In this document: one piece after another, positions 39,356 through 47,444 of the stretch
Position numbering within the stretch: position 1 is the first letter of the stretch
Layout of the letters: every line of letters starts with the position of its first letter
Program-made: the position numbers and the translations under genes
Notes under the pieces: model-generated
The model's database searches: none
Told to the model about the DNA's origin: nothing
What the model saw: only the letters and a program-made list of their open reading frames with translations
NCBI RefSeq assembly: GCF_004297405.1
Contig: NZ_SCVC01000012.1
Span: 369,275-433,274 of the forward strand
From: Reyranella sp.
GTDB taxonomy: Bacteria > Pseudomonadota > Alphaproteobacteria > Reyranellales > Reyranellaceae
Length of the DNA: 64,000 nt
Direction: 5' to 3'

Positions 39356-40435
39356 ATGACGCCGTTGATGCGCAGCCCCACCGTCGAAGAAGCCTTCAAC
39401 ATAGTCCAGGTGGGGACGGTCCGTGCGGGCCCGCTCATGGGGCTGTCTGGCGCTCTCGGTGCTTTCGGCCTCGCGCTCGGCCCACTGCTCGATGAGATCG
39501 GGCTGCAACCGACCACATTCGACGATGCGGGGAATGGGGTGCGCCTGGACAAGGCCGTCCGGCTTCTGGCGCTGGCGATGGAGCGCACCAACTGCCCCCA
39601 CTTCGGATTGCTCTGCGGTCAAAGCGTCCGGATAGAAGATCTCGGCATCGTCGGCCGGGTGGCGCGGAACGCCGGCGACGTCGGCAGCGGCCTGCGCGGA
39701 CTGATCCTCAACCTTCATCTCAATGGGCATGCCTTCATTCCCGTCCTGACCACGACGTCCGACCTGGCCGAGCTCGTGCTGAGGCTTGTCGTCGACGCCG
39801 ATGGCGACACCGATCCTTCGATCGATCTGGGAATGGCTATTGCCTGCATGGCGGTGCGCACCCTGTGCGGGCCTGGCTGGGCACCGGTGGAAATCCTGCT
39901 GGCTCGTCGGGCGCCCGTCAGCCGCGAGCCCTATTCCAAGTTCTTCGGTGCGCCCGTGCAGTTCGGCCGGGAGCACAATGCCATTGTCTTTCCGGCCGCG
40001 TGGCTGAAGCAACGCGTCCACGGCGCCAATCCGACAAAACGAAGGCTGCTCGAGCGCGAGCTGGCGGTCGTTGCCCAGCGACATCGCCTGCCCGCCGCTA
40101 CGATGGCGCGGCGTGCCCTGGTGTCGTGCCTGGCGCGCGGGGAGGTGTCGGTACAGGCGGTCGCGGCGAGCGTCGGACTTCACCCTCGGACTCTCAACCG
40201 CCGCCTGGCCGGTGAGAGCACGTCGGTGTTCGAGCTCCTGAAGGAGGAGCGCTACAGGATCGCGTGCGATCTCCTGGCGAACACTCCTTTGCCGATCTCG
40301 GAGGTAGCGGCCACGCTTCTCTATTCGAGCATCGGCAATTTCACACGCGCCTTCCATGCCTGGTCGGGTGAAAGCCCCAGCGACTGGCGCCTGAACCACT
40401 CGAAACCCGGATCGATGGCTCGGTCTTCAGTGTAG
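39356..40435 (+). CDS. AraC family regulator with Arabinose_bd-type N-terminus
   Basis: 359 residues from the ATG at 39356 (MTPLMRSPTV); an extension to 39125 overlaps the outer-membrane gene and looks non-coding. The N-terminal ~200 residues have the layout of OruR/ArgR-like and VirS-like regulators (LLDEIGLQPTTFDDAGNGVRL, ERTNCPHFGLLCGQ). The C-terminal helix-turn-helix pair is clear: VSVQAVAASVGLHPRTLNRRLAGEST and SEVAATLLYSSIGNFTRAFHAWSGESP. Divergent from the outer-membrane/DUF1254 pair, which it probably controls. Ligand unknown. Confidence 0.9.
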   Translation: MTPLMRSPTVEEAFNIVQVGTVRAGPLMGLSGALGAFGLALGPLLDEIGLQPTTFDDAGNGVRLDKAVRLLALAMERTNCPHFGLLCGQSVRIEDLGIVGRVARNAGDVGSGLRGLILNLHLNGHAFIPVLTTTSDLAELVLRLVVDADGDTDPSIDLGMAIACMAVRTLCGPGWAPVEILLARRAPVSREPYSKFFGAPVQFGREHNAIVFPAAWLKQRVHGANPTKRRLLERELAVVAQRHRLPAATMARRALVSCLARGEVSVQAVAASVGLHPRTLNRRLAGESTSVFELLKEERYRIACDLLANTPLPISEVAATLLYSSIGNFTRAFHAWSGESPSDWRLNHSKPGSMARSSV

Positions 40436-40585
40436 ACGCCGATCCGGCCACAAATTTATCACAGCTGCCCACCAGGCGACGATTCGTCGACTGGTCTGTC
40501 CACACCCGCTGATTAAGAGTCAGCGGTTCACAATGGCAAAGCGATATATTGCCCCCTCGATCACAACGCGCATAGGCAGAGCACG

Positions 40586-41662
40586 ATGACGATCACCGTC
40601 CCTGGAATGCGCTCCAACAAGCTAATGAGCATGGATATCGATCAGCTTCGGGGATGGGCGGCGTTCATGGACAGAGCCATGATCGTGAGCCTCGTCGCCA
40701 CCATCATGGCCGTTGCGGCGCTCGGCGTCACGACGTGGCTGTCGTTCAGGTACAGCGCTGCCGTGCGCGCCCACGAGCACGCCACCGTCGATCGCTACAA
40801 GGGCGTGGAAAGCCACGCCGCGCGACTCGAGCAGGATGTCACCACGGCGCGCGAGCGGGCGGCAGCGCTCGAGCAGGAAGTCTCCACGGCACGGGGGCGG
40901 AGCGTGGCCCTTGAACAGGAAATGTCTGCGGCGCGCGAGCGGACCGTGGCGCTCGAACAGGAAGCCTCCACGGCACGCGAGCGCGCGGCGGCCCTCGAAC
41001 TGGCAGCCCGCGAAGCCAACGAGCGGGCAGCACGAGCGGCTCGCGAGAGCGCGGCCGCCAGCGAGAAGGCGCAGACGCCGCAGCTCGATGCGGCGGAGAT
41101 GCAGAAGCGAATTGCCGATCTCGGGAAGCTCGTTCGGGAGGCAACCGCGCGCGCGACGGATTCGACCCAGGGGAGCGTAGCTGAAGCACAACGCCCGGCC
41201 GCCCCAGAGAAGGGTAAGGAGGGCACTCCCGAAAGCGCCGCGGCCAGGCCCGACGCGCAGCCCTCGCCGGCGGCGCAATCCTCCCCGATCGTCGCGAGCC
41301 TGCGGAAATATGCCGGCACCAAAGCCGCGGTGTTTGTCCTCGATCAGGTATCCGACGCGCCGGCCGTCGGCTCGACGATCTCCACCGATCTCAGCGACGC
41401 TGGCTGGGAGCCGCAGACCTGGACGTGGACGGGCGTGGCGGGACTCTTCGGCGTGACCGTGCTTCTCAAGGAAGGCAGCGACGCGGCAACGAATGAGGCC
41501 GCGTCTGCTCTCGTGGAAGCCCTGCGCTCGGCCGGCTTCAACGCAACGAAGGGCGACTGGCCGGCGGGCTGGCATCGGTTTCGTGGTGCGCTCAACGGCC
41601 CGCAAACGCCAGCCGCGACGGATGCTCCCATCCGGATCGTCATCGGGGCAAAGCCGCGCTGA
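40586..41662 (+). CDS. Membrane-anchored coiled-coil protein of unknown function
   Basis: 358 residues. One transmembrane helix near the N-terminus (about 32-56, MIVSLVATIMAVAALGVTTWLSF). A long coiled coil follows (about 62-180) containing four 14-residue repeats such as TARERAAALEQEVS. A Pro/Ala/Glu-rich linker spans 190-235, and a C-terminal globular domain covers about 240-358 (KAAVFVLDQVSDAPAVGSTI, LLKEGSDAATNEAASALVEALRSAGF). The last domain resembles small alpha/beta domains seen behind coiled-coil spacers in envelope proteins; I do not recognise a named family. It stands alone, 13 bases before the end of the opposing membrane operon. Confidence 0.75.
   Translation: MTITVPGMRSNKLMSMDIDQLRGWAAFMDRAMIVSLVATIMAVAALGVTTWLSFRYSAAVRAHEHATVDRYKGVESHAARLEQDVTTARERAAALEQEVSTARGRSVALEQEMSAARERTVALEQEASTARERAAALELAAREANERAARAARESAAASEKAQTPQLDAAEMQKRIADLGKLVREATARATDSTQGSVAEAQRPAAPEKGKEGTPESAAARPDAQPSPAAQSSPIVASLRKYAGTKAAVFVLDQVSDAPAVGSTISTDLSDAGWEPQTWTWTGVAGLFGVTVLLKEGSDAATNEAASALVEALRSAGFNATKGDWPAGWHRFRGALNGPQTPAATDAPIRIVIGAKPR
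40844..41011 (+). repeat. Four tandem 42-base repeats encoding a coiled coil
   Basis: Units encode TARERAAALEQEVS, TARGRSVALEQEMS, AARERTVALEQEAS and TARERAAALELAAR. The 14-residue period equals two heptads, so copy-number change would lengthen or shorten the coiled coil without breaking it. Confidence 0.75.
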
Positions 41663-41674
41663 TTCCTTACTACG

Positions 41675-43006
41675 TTATCGGCCGAGCGGTTGCCATTTTC
41701 GGCCGGCGGCGAAGGAGCGTTCGAGGGCGGCGGCGAGCAGGCAGATTTTCAAGGTCATCGGCAGGATGCCGTCGCCGGGATAGCTGGGTGAGCCGAACAG
41801 GAGGCTGATCTGGCCCGCGATGGTCTCCCAGACCGGCAGCGAATGCGGGCCGATTAGGCGGGTGAGGGCGAGCCAGGCCCAGGCCGAAGCCCAGTCGATG
41901 GCGCGATAGAGGACGATCAGGCTGAGCAGGGCAAGCAGGCCCGAGGCGAAAGTGAGCCGCACGCTGCTCGCCAGCGCCCAGTAGCGTTTGGCCGTGCCTG
42001 TCCAGAAGTGCTCGAAGAAATCGCGCAGGGATTTCGGCAGGCCGCGATAGCGCAGGAGCAGGCGTTCGAGCTTCGGCGATCCGGCCGTCAGCTCGGCATC
42101 GTTCAGTCGGTGCACGTCGTAGCGATAGATCAGGGCCGCGATCGTTAGCCAGACGACGGGCAGGAGGGCATAGAAGAAGAGCTGGGTCACAGTCGTCATC
42201 AGGCCGGGCGGCGTCTGCTCGACGGGAACGGAACTGCCCGCAGCATGGGCAACGCTGACCAGGGGGCCAAACTGAGACGCGGCATTGCTGGCGAGATCGC
42301 CGATCCCGTGCGAGGCGAGCCAGGCCATTAGCCCGCCCTTCCATTCGGAGATGACGTAGAGGCCGATGAATGCCCAGCCCGCCTCGCACATCACGATCAG
42401 CAGGTTCCACAGGCTGTTCGTGCTCTTCTTGCCGCGCGCCTTGGCGAAGCGGCGGAGCGCCCAGAGCAGGGCGACCGACAGGATCAGCCACCAGCCGCCG
42501 GAAACGTTGAGCAGCATGCCGTGCGTGCCGAAGGGATCGAGCGAGAGCCCCAGGCGTGAATAGTCACGGATGGTGTCGCCCAGGAAACCCCAAGCGGCGT
42601 AGTAGGCAAAGAACGGCACCAGCGCGAGGGACAGGATGGTGGCCACGCGGGCTGTGCGCGAGGGCGGACGCAGTGCATCGGCCGCGGGCTCCTTGGTGGT
42701 GTCCGCAGCCGGTGTCTCTTCGCCACTGGTCGCGGCGTGTTTCATCGCGGGCAAAGCAGGGCGCAGGACTTCGAACAGCGCCACGACCACGACCAGCTTC
42801 ACCAGCACGACGACGGTGAGCGAGATGAGCCCGGCGAGATGATTGAGGAAGCCCAGTTCGACGGCGCCTCGCAGCAGCAACGCGCGCGCGATCACGCCGA
42901 GCAATGCGATCGCGAGCAACTGAGGCAGGAAGCGGAACCACAGCCTGCCGGTATCGGCGACGAGGCCGAACGCGCCGTAGCCGCCACGTACCGTCGAGCC
43001 GGTCAT
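41675..43006 (-). CDS. Polytopic membrane protein of unknown function (last gene of a four-gene operon)
   Basis: 443 residues with about eight hydrophobic segments. They include LPQLLAIALLGVIARALL, ISLTVVVLVKLVVVVALFEVL, VATILSLALVPFFAYYAAWG, WWLILSVALLWALRRF, LWNLLIVMCEAGWAFIGLY, LFFYALLPVVWLTIAALIY and SGLLALLSLIVLYRAI. A charged cytoplasmic or periplasmic loop near residue 90-110 is rich in Glu and Ala. No transporter signature recognised. Its start overlaps the previous gene's stop by 4 bases, so it is translationally coupled to three single-span proteins. Confidence 0.8.
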   Translation of the reverse strand: MTGSTVRGGYGAFGLVADTGRLWFRFLPQLLAIALLGVIARALLLRGAVELGFLNHLAGLISLTVVVLVKLVVVVALFEVLRPALPAMKHAATSGEETPAADTTKEPAADALRPPSRTARVATILSLALVPFFAYYAAWGFLGDTIRDYSRLGLSLDPFGTHGMLLNVSGGWWLILSVALLWALRRFAKARGKKSTNSLWNLLIVMCEAGWAFIGLYVISEWKGGLMAWLASHGIGDLASNAASQFGPLVSVAHAAGSSVPVEQTPPGLMTTVTQLFFYALLPVVWLTIAALIYRYDVHRLNDAELTAGSPKLERLLLRYRGLPKSLRDFFEHFWTGTAKRYWALASSVRLTFASGLLALLSLIVLYRAIDWASAWAWLALTRLIGPHSLPVWETIAGQISLLFGSPSYPGDGILPMTLKICLLAAALERSFAAGRKWQPLGR

Positions 43007-43602
43007 GGCTTGGTCTCCGGCGTGAAGCGAAGGTAGTCCGGCCGCGCGCCCATGGCACTCAGGGTCGGACGCAGCGATGAGGTCGCGTCGCGCGGAACGA
43101 GGAAATAGGCGTCGATCACCAGCTTTGTCCCTGCCTGATGCGTGCCTACTGCGAGCGTCGAGCAGCGCGACGCGGCGCTTTCGCCAGGTTTCTTGAACTG
43201 CCGTTCGAGCGCGGTGGGCGCGAAGTTGATCGCCTCCCAGCGTCTACCCTGCGAATCGACGAGGAAGATCCGGCAATCGAGCCAGTCCTGGCTGGCGGGA
43301 CCGGAAGCCTCGACGTCGAGTCGCAGCCGCGCGAAGGTGCGGTCGGCCGGCAGGCCAGTCGTCGACGGCAGGACGTCGAGCGCCGCCAGCGCGATGCGTG
43401 CGCCGTTGAACTCGATGCGCTGACCCGCCGCGACATCGATGGCATTCCATTCGAGCTTGCGACGAAGCTCGACGGCATCGGACCAGCCGACCACCGCCAT
43501 CGCTGCCGGCACGAGCAGGAGAAGCGAGAGCGCGGCGAGCCAGCGGCCGCGCCGCTCGCCCGGTGTAGGTCGATCGCTCAGGGTGGCTTCAGTGTTCGCC
43601 AT
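43003..43602 (-). CDS. Single-span membrane protein with beta-rich ectodomain (operon gene 3)
   Basis: 199 residues. One N-terminal helix (about 20-38, WLAALSLLLLVPAAMAVVG) after a short basic cytoplasmic tail. The rest is outside the cytoplasm and looks like an immunoglobulin-like beta sandwich: AGQRIEFNGARIALAALDVL, TFARLRLDVEASG, IFLVDSQGRRWEAI and TKLVIDAYFLVP. The pattern resembles DUF4352-type lipoprotein domains, but I cannot assign it with confidence. Overlaps the upstream gene by 14 bases and the downstream one by 4. Confidence 0.75.
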   Translation of the reverse strand: MANTEATLSDRPTPGERRGRWLAALSLLLLVPAAMAVVGWSDAVELRRKLEWNAIDVAAGQRIEFNGARIALAALDVLPSTTGLPADRTFARLRLDVEASGPASQDWLDCRIFLVDSQGRRWEAINFAPTALERQFKKPGESAASRCSTLAVGTHQAGTKLVIDAYFLVPRDATSSLRPTLSAMGARPDYLRFTPETKP

Positions 43603-44143
43603 GGATCTTGTCCAGGTCGAGCGAGAGGGAGGGGACGACGAACGGTAGCGCGGGATAGGCGATATGAAGCTGTGCGGTGAGGCGCGGGAAGGCCGCTTCG
43701 GACAGCAGCAGAGTGCCGCTACGGGCGGCCTCTTCGGGCACTTCGAAGACGAGCAGGCTCTTGCGTTCGAGGCCAGGCTGTATGCCTTTGCCGGGCAGGC
43801 TCACATCGGCGTCCTCGACCCGGAGGCTGGACGCGTAACGCTTGCCGTCCTGCGCCTGCCAAGCGGCTCCAAGCAGACGCGCGCTTTCCTGTGCTGCCCT
43901 GACGCGAACAGGAATGATCAGCCAGACACCGTCGGTGCTTCGCTCTGTAGGTCTATTGGTGGCTTTGAAGCGTATCGTCTTGGCGAGCAGGGGCTTGCCG
44001 GCGTCGACTGCGATATTGTCGGCGGCGGCACCGAACGGAATGGGTCCGGTCAGCTCGTCGTAGCTCGGCGTCGTCGACCGCATCAGCCAGAGAACGAAGA
44101 ACGCCGCGACCACCGCGGCGGCTTTGCCGATGATTGCGATCAT
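43589..44143 (-). CDS. Single-span membrane protein with beta-rich ectodomain (operon gene 2)
   Basis: 184 residues. N-terminal helix at about 2-23 (IAIIGKAAAVVAAFFVLWLM), then an extracytoplasmic domain with alternating strands: GVWLIIPVRVRAAQES, AAWQAQDGKRYASSLRVED and KSLLVFEVPEEAARSGTLLLSE. The last of these, a sentence about binding or responding partners, is typical of Ig-like domains that follow DUF4352-like topology. Similar overall plan to its two neighbours, suggesting ancient duplication. Overlaps operon gene 1 by 4 bases. Confidence 0.75.
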   Translation of the reverse strand: MIAIIGKAAAVVAAFFVLWLMRSTTPSYDELTGPIPFGAAADNIAVDAGKPLLAKTIRFKATNRPTERSTDGVWLIIPVRVRAAQESARLLGAAWQAQDGKRYASSLRVEDADVSLPGKGIQPGLERKSLLVFEVPEEAARSGTLLLSEAAFPRLTAQLHIAYPALPFVVPSLSLDLDKIHGEH

Positions 44144-44757
44144 TGGGTGGCAGGAATCAGCGAAGCGGAGTCGGCGGCGAGCGGCAATTCTATCGTGCCG
44201 ACCACGCTGGGATTGAACCAGCCGGAGGCGGCATAGAGATTGTCACGCGGCTTGTACTTGCGGGCGATGAGCTCGAACCGCGCCTTCTGCGGCAGCTTTG
44301 CCGTGAGCGGATAGGTCCAGACGTAAGTGACCCTCTCGGCCAGGCCCGGATGGAGCTGCCGCAGATAGGTGCGGTCGCGCAGCAGGTAGACGGTCGGCTT
44401 GTCGTCGATGCCGGGAACAGGGTGCGCGAGCTTGATCGCCTGAAGGAAGTCACTGGTCGAGGTCCCCGTCCGGTTGGTGAGCTTGGCGGTCAGCATCAAA
44501 GCACCACGGCCAGCTGTAGTCCGTCGCCCGTCCGGTAAGGTCGTACCGGCATCGATCGCCTCGATCTCGATGGCCCATTGGCCCGCGTCGACGGATTGGC
44601 CGGTGGCAATGCTGGGCGGTGGTGTTGGGCGCGCCTCCAGCACTGCGAGACTCAAGCTCAGCGCAATTGCGGCAAATCCCCCGATGCCGGCAATCGTTCG
44701 CGTGAGAAGTGTCGCCCGAAGGCGAGTGACAAATTCACGTATCAACGCTTGTACCAA
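44140..44757 (-). CDS. Single-span membrane protein with beta-rich ectodomain (operon gene 1)
   Basis: 205 residues, first gene of the four. Basic cytoplasmic N-terminus (IREFVTRLRATLLTR), one helix (about 20-42), then an extracytoplasmic beta-rich domain: GQWAIEIEAIDAG, GALMLTAKLTNRTGTSTSDF and VTYVWTYPLTAKLPQKARFELIARKY. The phrase L..KLTN.T.... is what DUF4352-type Ig-like domains show. No lipobox. Divergent from the YdeI-like gene at 44831, with 73 bases between to hold both promoters. Function unknown. Confidence 0.75.
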   Translation of the reverse strand: MVQALIREFVTRLRATLLTRTIAGIGGFAAIALSLSLAVLEARPTPPPSIATGQSVDAGQWAIEIEAIDAGTTLPDGRRTTAGRGALMLTAKLTNRTGTSTSDFLQAIKLAHPVPGIDDKPTVYLLRDRTYLRQLHPGLAERVTYVWTYPLTAKLPQKARFELIARKYKPRDNLYAASGWFNPSVVGTIELPLAADSASLIPATQ

Positions 44758-44830
44758 AACGAAGGCGACGAGGGCTGAACAACTATTCTAAGCTGGCGCA
44801 TGATGCACGGCTATCCAAGAAAATTGTTCC

Positions 44831-45421
44831 ATGCAGGTTGATCCCGACAAAGTCCGCACGTTCAAGGATGCCGACAGCTTCTACAAATGGCTCGGCAAGA
44901 ACCACGACAAACAAGATGAGGTCTGGATCAAGATTCACAAGGTGGGATCGGGGCTAAAATCCATCACACCCAAGGAAGCCATCGACGTCGTGCTCTGCTG
45001 GGGCTGGATCGACGGGCTGCGCAAGGGCTTCGACGACGAGAGCTTTCTGCAGCGCTACTCGCCGCGTGGAAAGAAGGGCACGTGGAGCCAGATCAACGTC
45101 GACAATGTCGCCCGGCTGATCGAGGACGGCCGAATGACCGCGCACGGGCTTCGTGAAGTTGAGGCGGCCAAGGGCGACGGACGTTGGGCGCGCGCCTACA
45201 AGAGCGGCAAAGATATGAAGATCCCCGACGATCTCCAGGCCGCGATCGACGCCGAACCCACGGCCAAGGCGATGCTGGCCACGCTCAGCGCGCAGAACCG
45301 CTTTGCGCTCGCCTTCCGCACCCACAACATGAAGACCGAAGCCGGACGAAAGAAGAAGATCGAGACCTTCGTCGCGATGCTGAAGCGCGGCGAGACGATC
45401 TACCCGCAGCGTCGGAAGTAA
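44831..45421 (+). CDS. YdeI/OmpD-associated family protein
   Basis: 196 residues. It has the conserved opening of the YdeI family (VRTFKDADSFYKWLGKNHDKQDEVWIKIHK), the central VVLCWGWIDGLRKGFDDESFLQRYSPR..GTWSQIN, and the C-terminal helix ETFVAMLKRGETIYPQ. Small soluble DUF1801/YdeI-type domain; members are linked to bacteriocin and antimicrobial peptide resistance in Bacillus, but the biochemical role is not known. No signal peptide. Single gene, convergent with the thioesterase. Confidence 0.88.
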   Translation: MQVDPDKVRTFKDADSFYKWLGKNHDKQDEVWIKIHKVGSGLKSITPKEAIDVVLCWGWIDGLRKGFDDESFLQRYSPRGKKGTWSQINVDNVARLIEDGRMTAHGLREVEAAKGDGRWARAYKSGKDMKIPDDLQAAIDAEPTAKAMLATLSAQNRFALAFRTHNMKTEAGRKKKIETFVAMLKRGETIYPQRRK

Positions 45422-45438
45422 CGTTCGGTATCAGACCA

Positions 45439-45918
45439 TCACTCGAGTACCAGGCATGTGGTCGTGCCGTGGGCGAGCAGGCGGCCAGCGCTGTCCGTGA
45501 TCCGGCCCTCGGCGGTGCCGACACGACGACCTCGGGTCAGCACGACGCCTTCCGCCCGGATCGGGCCCGTTTCGGGTGTGATGGCGCGCACGAGTGAGAT
45601 CTTGAACTCCAGGGTCGTCTGACTGAGGCCCTTGTCGAGAGTCGACAGGAGAGCCAACCCCATGCAGCTATCCAGCAAGGTGGCCGCGAGACCGCCGTGT
45701 ACGGTGCCGGAAGGATTGAGGTGCGTGTCGTTCGGTTCTGCCGTGACGATGACACGCCCGCTTTCTACTTCCGTCACGTCGTAGCCCAGGGTTCGGGCGA
45801 TCGTGTTGAGAGGCAAGGTCCCGTCGACGAGCCCGCGAACGAACTCGAGGCCACCCATCTCCTTGCGTTTGTCCGCGGGGACGGTTCCGTAGGTCTTGCC
45901 GGCAACGCTACTCGACAT
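45439..45918 (-). CDS. PaaI family hotdog-fold thioesterase
   Basis: 159 residues from the ATG at 45918 with AGGAGA 7 bases upstream. Hotdog fold with the PaaI signature: HLNPSGTVHGGLAATLLDSCMGLALLSTL carries the HGG..A..LD motif (the Asp is the general base region) on the long central helix. TTLEFKISLVRAI follows, then ITDSAGRLLAHGTTTCLVLE. Hydrolyses acyl-CoA thioesters in the cytoplasm; the natural acyl group is unknown. Ends convergently 17 bases from the YdeI-like gene. Confidence 0.9.
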   Translation of the reverse strand: MSSSVAGKTYGTVPADKRKEMGGLEFVRGLVDGTLPLNTIARTLGYDVTEVESGRVIVTAEPNDTHLNPSGTVHGGLAATLLDSCMGLALLSTLDKGLSQTTLEFKISLVRAITPETGPIRAEGVVLTRGRRVGTAEGRITDSAGRLLAHGTTTCLVLE

Positions 45919-45976
45919 CGCTTTCTCCTGGTTGGTCACATGCAACGGGCTTTAGCCTATCGTTCGTGGCGCCGTA

Positions 45977-46873
45977 CTACTCGCGGGATCTGGACCTGAT
46001 TGTTCTGGCGGCGTTCTTCATCGGTGTTGCCTGTTGCACGCGCTGACTCAGCCACACGCTGCCGAGCACGACGATCATGCCGGCGATCTGTGCGGGGCCG
46101 AGGGATTGACCGAGGACAGACCAGCCGAGGATGACGGCTGTCATCGGGCTCAGGAAACCGAGGGGTGACACCACGGCAGGTTCCAGCCGCGCAATGCCGC
46201 GGAACCAGAGAATGTAGGTCAGGGCGGCGCCGATCAGGCCGAGCCAGACGAAGCCCACCAGGTTTGCCGAGGTGAGGGCAGGCAGTGAGGGTTCCAGGAT
46301 CAATGCCACGGGCAACAGCAGCATTCCGCCAGCGGTCAACTGCCATGCTGTGAAGGTCAGCGGCGACACCGGTGGTTGCCAGCGACGGGTCAGAACTGTG
46401 CCGAACGCCATGGAGACCGCCCCACCGAGGCCCGCGGCGATGCCGATCGGATCGAGGGCAGCGCGCGGTGTCAGGATCAGGAGCGCCACGCCGCCCATGC
46501 CGGCGATGGCCGCGACGATGGCGAGCGGACGGATCGGCGATCCGAGCAGCGGGCGCGCCAGAAGGAGGACGATCAGCGGCTGGATGGCGCCGACGGTCGC
46601 GGCCACGCCGCCCGGCAGCCGATAGGCCGCCACGAACAGCAGCCACCAGAAGATCGTGAAATTGAGGGCGCCCAGAATCAGGACACGGCCCCACCAGATG
46701 CCCTGAGGCAACTGGCGAACGATCACGAGCATCAGGAGGCCGGCGGGCAGTGCCCGCAGCATTGCCACCGTCCACGGGTAGCCCTGCGGCAGGAGTTCGG
46801 TCGTCACCAGGTAGGTGCTGCCCCAGATCGCCGGCGCGATGGCCGTGAGCAGGAGATCGACATTGCGGGGCAT
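45977..46873 (-). CDS. DMT superfamily transporter (EamA type)
   Basis: 298 residues in two EamA repeats, ten hydrophobic segments in all. The first repeat opens TAIAPAIWGSTYLVTTELLP and the second opens GAVSMAFGTVLTRRW. The second repeat ends LGFLSPMTAVILGWSVLGQSLGPAQIAGMIVVLGSVW, the EamA hallmark. Inner-membrane exporter, likely for amino acids, metabolites or drugs. Divergent from a MarR regulator, with two palindromes in the 82-base gap that fit repressor control. AGGAAA precedes the ATG by 9 bases. Confidence 0.9.
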   Translation of the reverse strand: MPRNVDLLLTAIAPAIWGSTYLVTTELLPQGYPWTVAMLRALPAGLLMLVIVRQLPQGIWWGRVLILGALNFTIFWWLLFVAAYRLPGGVAATVGAIQPLIVLLLARPLLGSPIRPLAIVAAIAGMGGVALLILTPRAALDPIGIAAGLGGAVSMAFGTVLTRRWQPPVSPLTFTAWQLTAGGMLLLPVALILEPSLPALTSANLVGFVWLGLIGAALTYILWFRGIARLEPAVVSPLGFLSPMTAVILGWSVLGQSLGPAQIAGMIVVLGSVWLSQRVQQATPMKNAARTIRSRSRE

Positions 46874-46891
46874 GCGGCGGGCTTTCCTGGT

Positions 46892-46909
46892 TATCTTGAC
46901 CTCAAGATA
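46892..46909. promoter_or_regulatory. MarR operator 1
   Basis: TATCTTGACCTCAAGATA, an 18-bp inverted repeat with one mismatched pair at the centre, 19 bases upstream of the EamA transporter ATG. It shares its half-site (TCTTGAC / TCAAGATA) with the second palindrome 26 bases away. Confidence 0.75.
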
Positions 46910-46917
46910 GTTGACGA

Positions 46918-46935
46918 TGTCTTGACGTCAAGATA
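46918..46935. promoter_or_regulatory. MarR operator 2
   Basis: TGTCTTGACGTCAAGATA, an 18-bp near-perfect inverted repeat, 21 bases before the marR-type ATG. Size and symmetry fit a MarR dimer site, so the repressor probably controls both divergent genes. Confidence 0.75.
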
Positions 46936-46955
46936 TCCGCCGAAGATAAATCGTC

Positions 46956-47444
46956 ATGGATCGCGTCGACGACATCCTTGCGCAGTGGAACCGCGAACGG
47001 CCCGACCTGGATGTCGGCCCCATGGGCCTGATCGGCCGCCTCAGACGCATCTCGCATCATCTCACGCGCGAGATGGAGAAGACCTTCGCGGCGCATGGCC
47101 TGAACGATGCCACCTTCGACGTCCTGGCGACGCTGCGCCGCTCCGGGCCGCCCTACAGCCTGTCGCCGGGCGATCTGCTGGCCACGATGATGATCACCTC
47201 CGGTACCATGACCAACCGGGTCGACCAGCTCGAAAAGATGGGGCTGGTCGCGAGGACGCAGAACCCCGAAGACGGGCGCGGTGTCATCATCTCGCTGACG
47301 GACAAGGGATTTGCGGTCATCGACGCGGCGGTGACCGATCATGTCGCCACTCAACTGCAGCTGACCTCGACACTGTCGCAGAAAGACAGCGCGGCGCTCA
47401 ATCGCCTGCTGAGCAAATACCTGGTTGCGCTAACCGGTTCTTGA
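46956..47444 (+). CDS. MarR family transcriptional regulator
   Basis: 162 residues. Winged helix in the middle (about 45-110): LNDATFDVLATLRRSG, LSPGDLLATMMITSGTMTNRVDQLEKMGLVART as recognition helix and the wing NPEDGRGVIISLTDKG. Dimerisation helices flank it. Divergent from the EamA transporter across two matching palindromes, so it most likely represses transporter and itself until a ligand binds. Its 3' end overlaps the opposing dienelactone hydrolase gene by about 47 bases. Confidence 0.93.
   Translation: MDRVDDILAQWNRERPDLDVGPMGLIGRLRRISHHLTREMEKTFAAHGLNDATFDVLATLRRSGPPYSLSPGDLLATMMITSGTMTNRVDQLEKMGLVARTQNPEDGRGVIISLTDKGFAVIDAAVTDHVATQLQLTSTLSQKDSAALNRLLSKYLVALTGS

Noticed and set aside
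40506..40526. Hairpin CCGCTGA-N7-TCAGCGG between the AraC and coiled-coil genes
   Set aside because: Seven pairs, no T-run; too weak to call a terminator.
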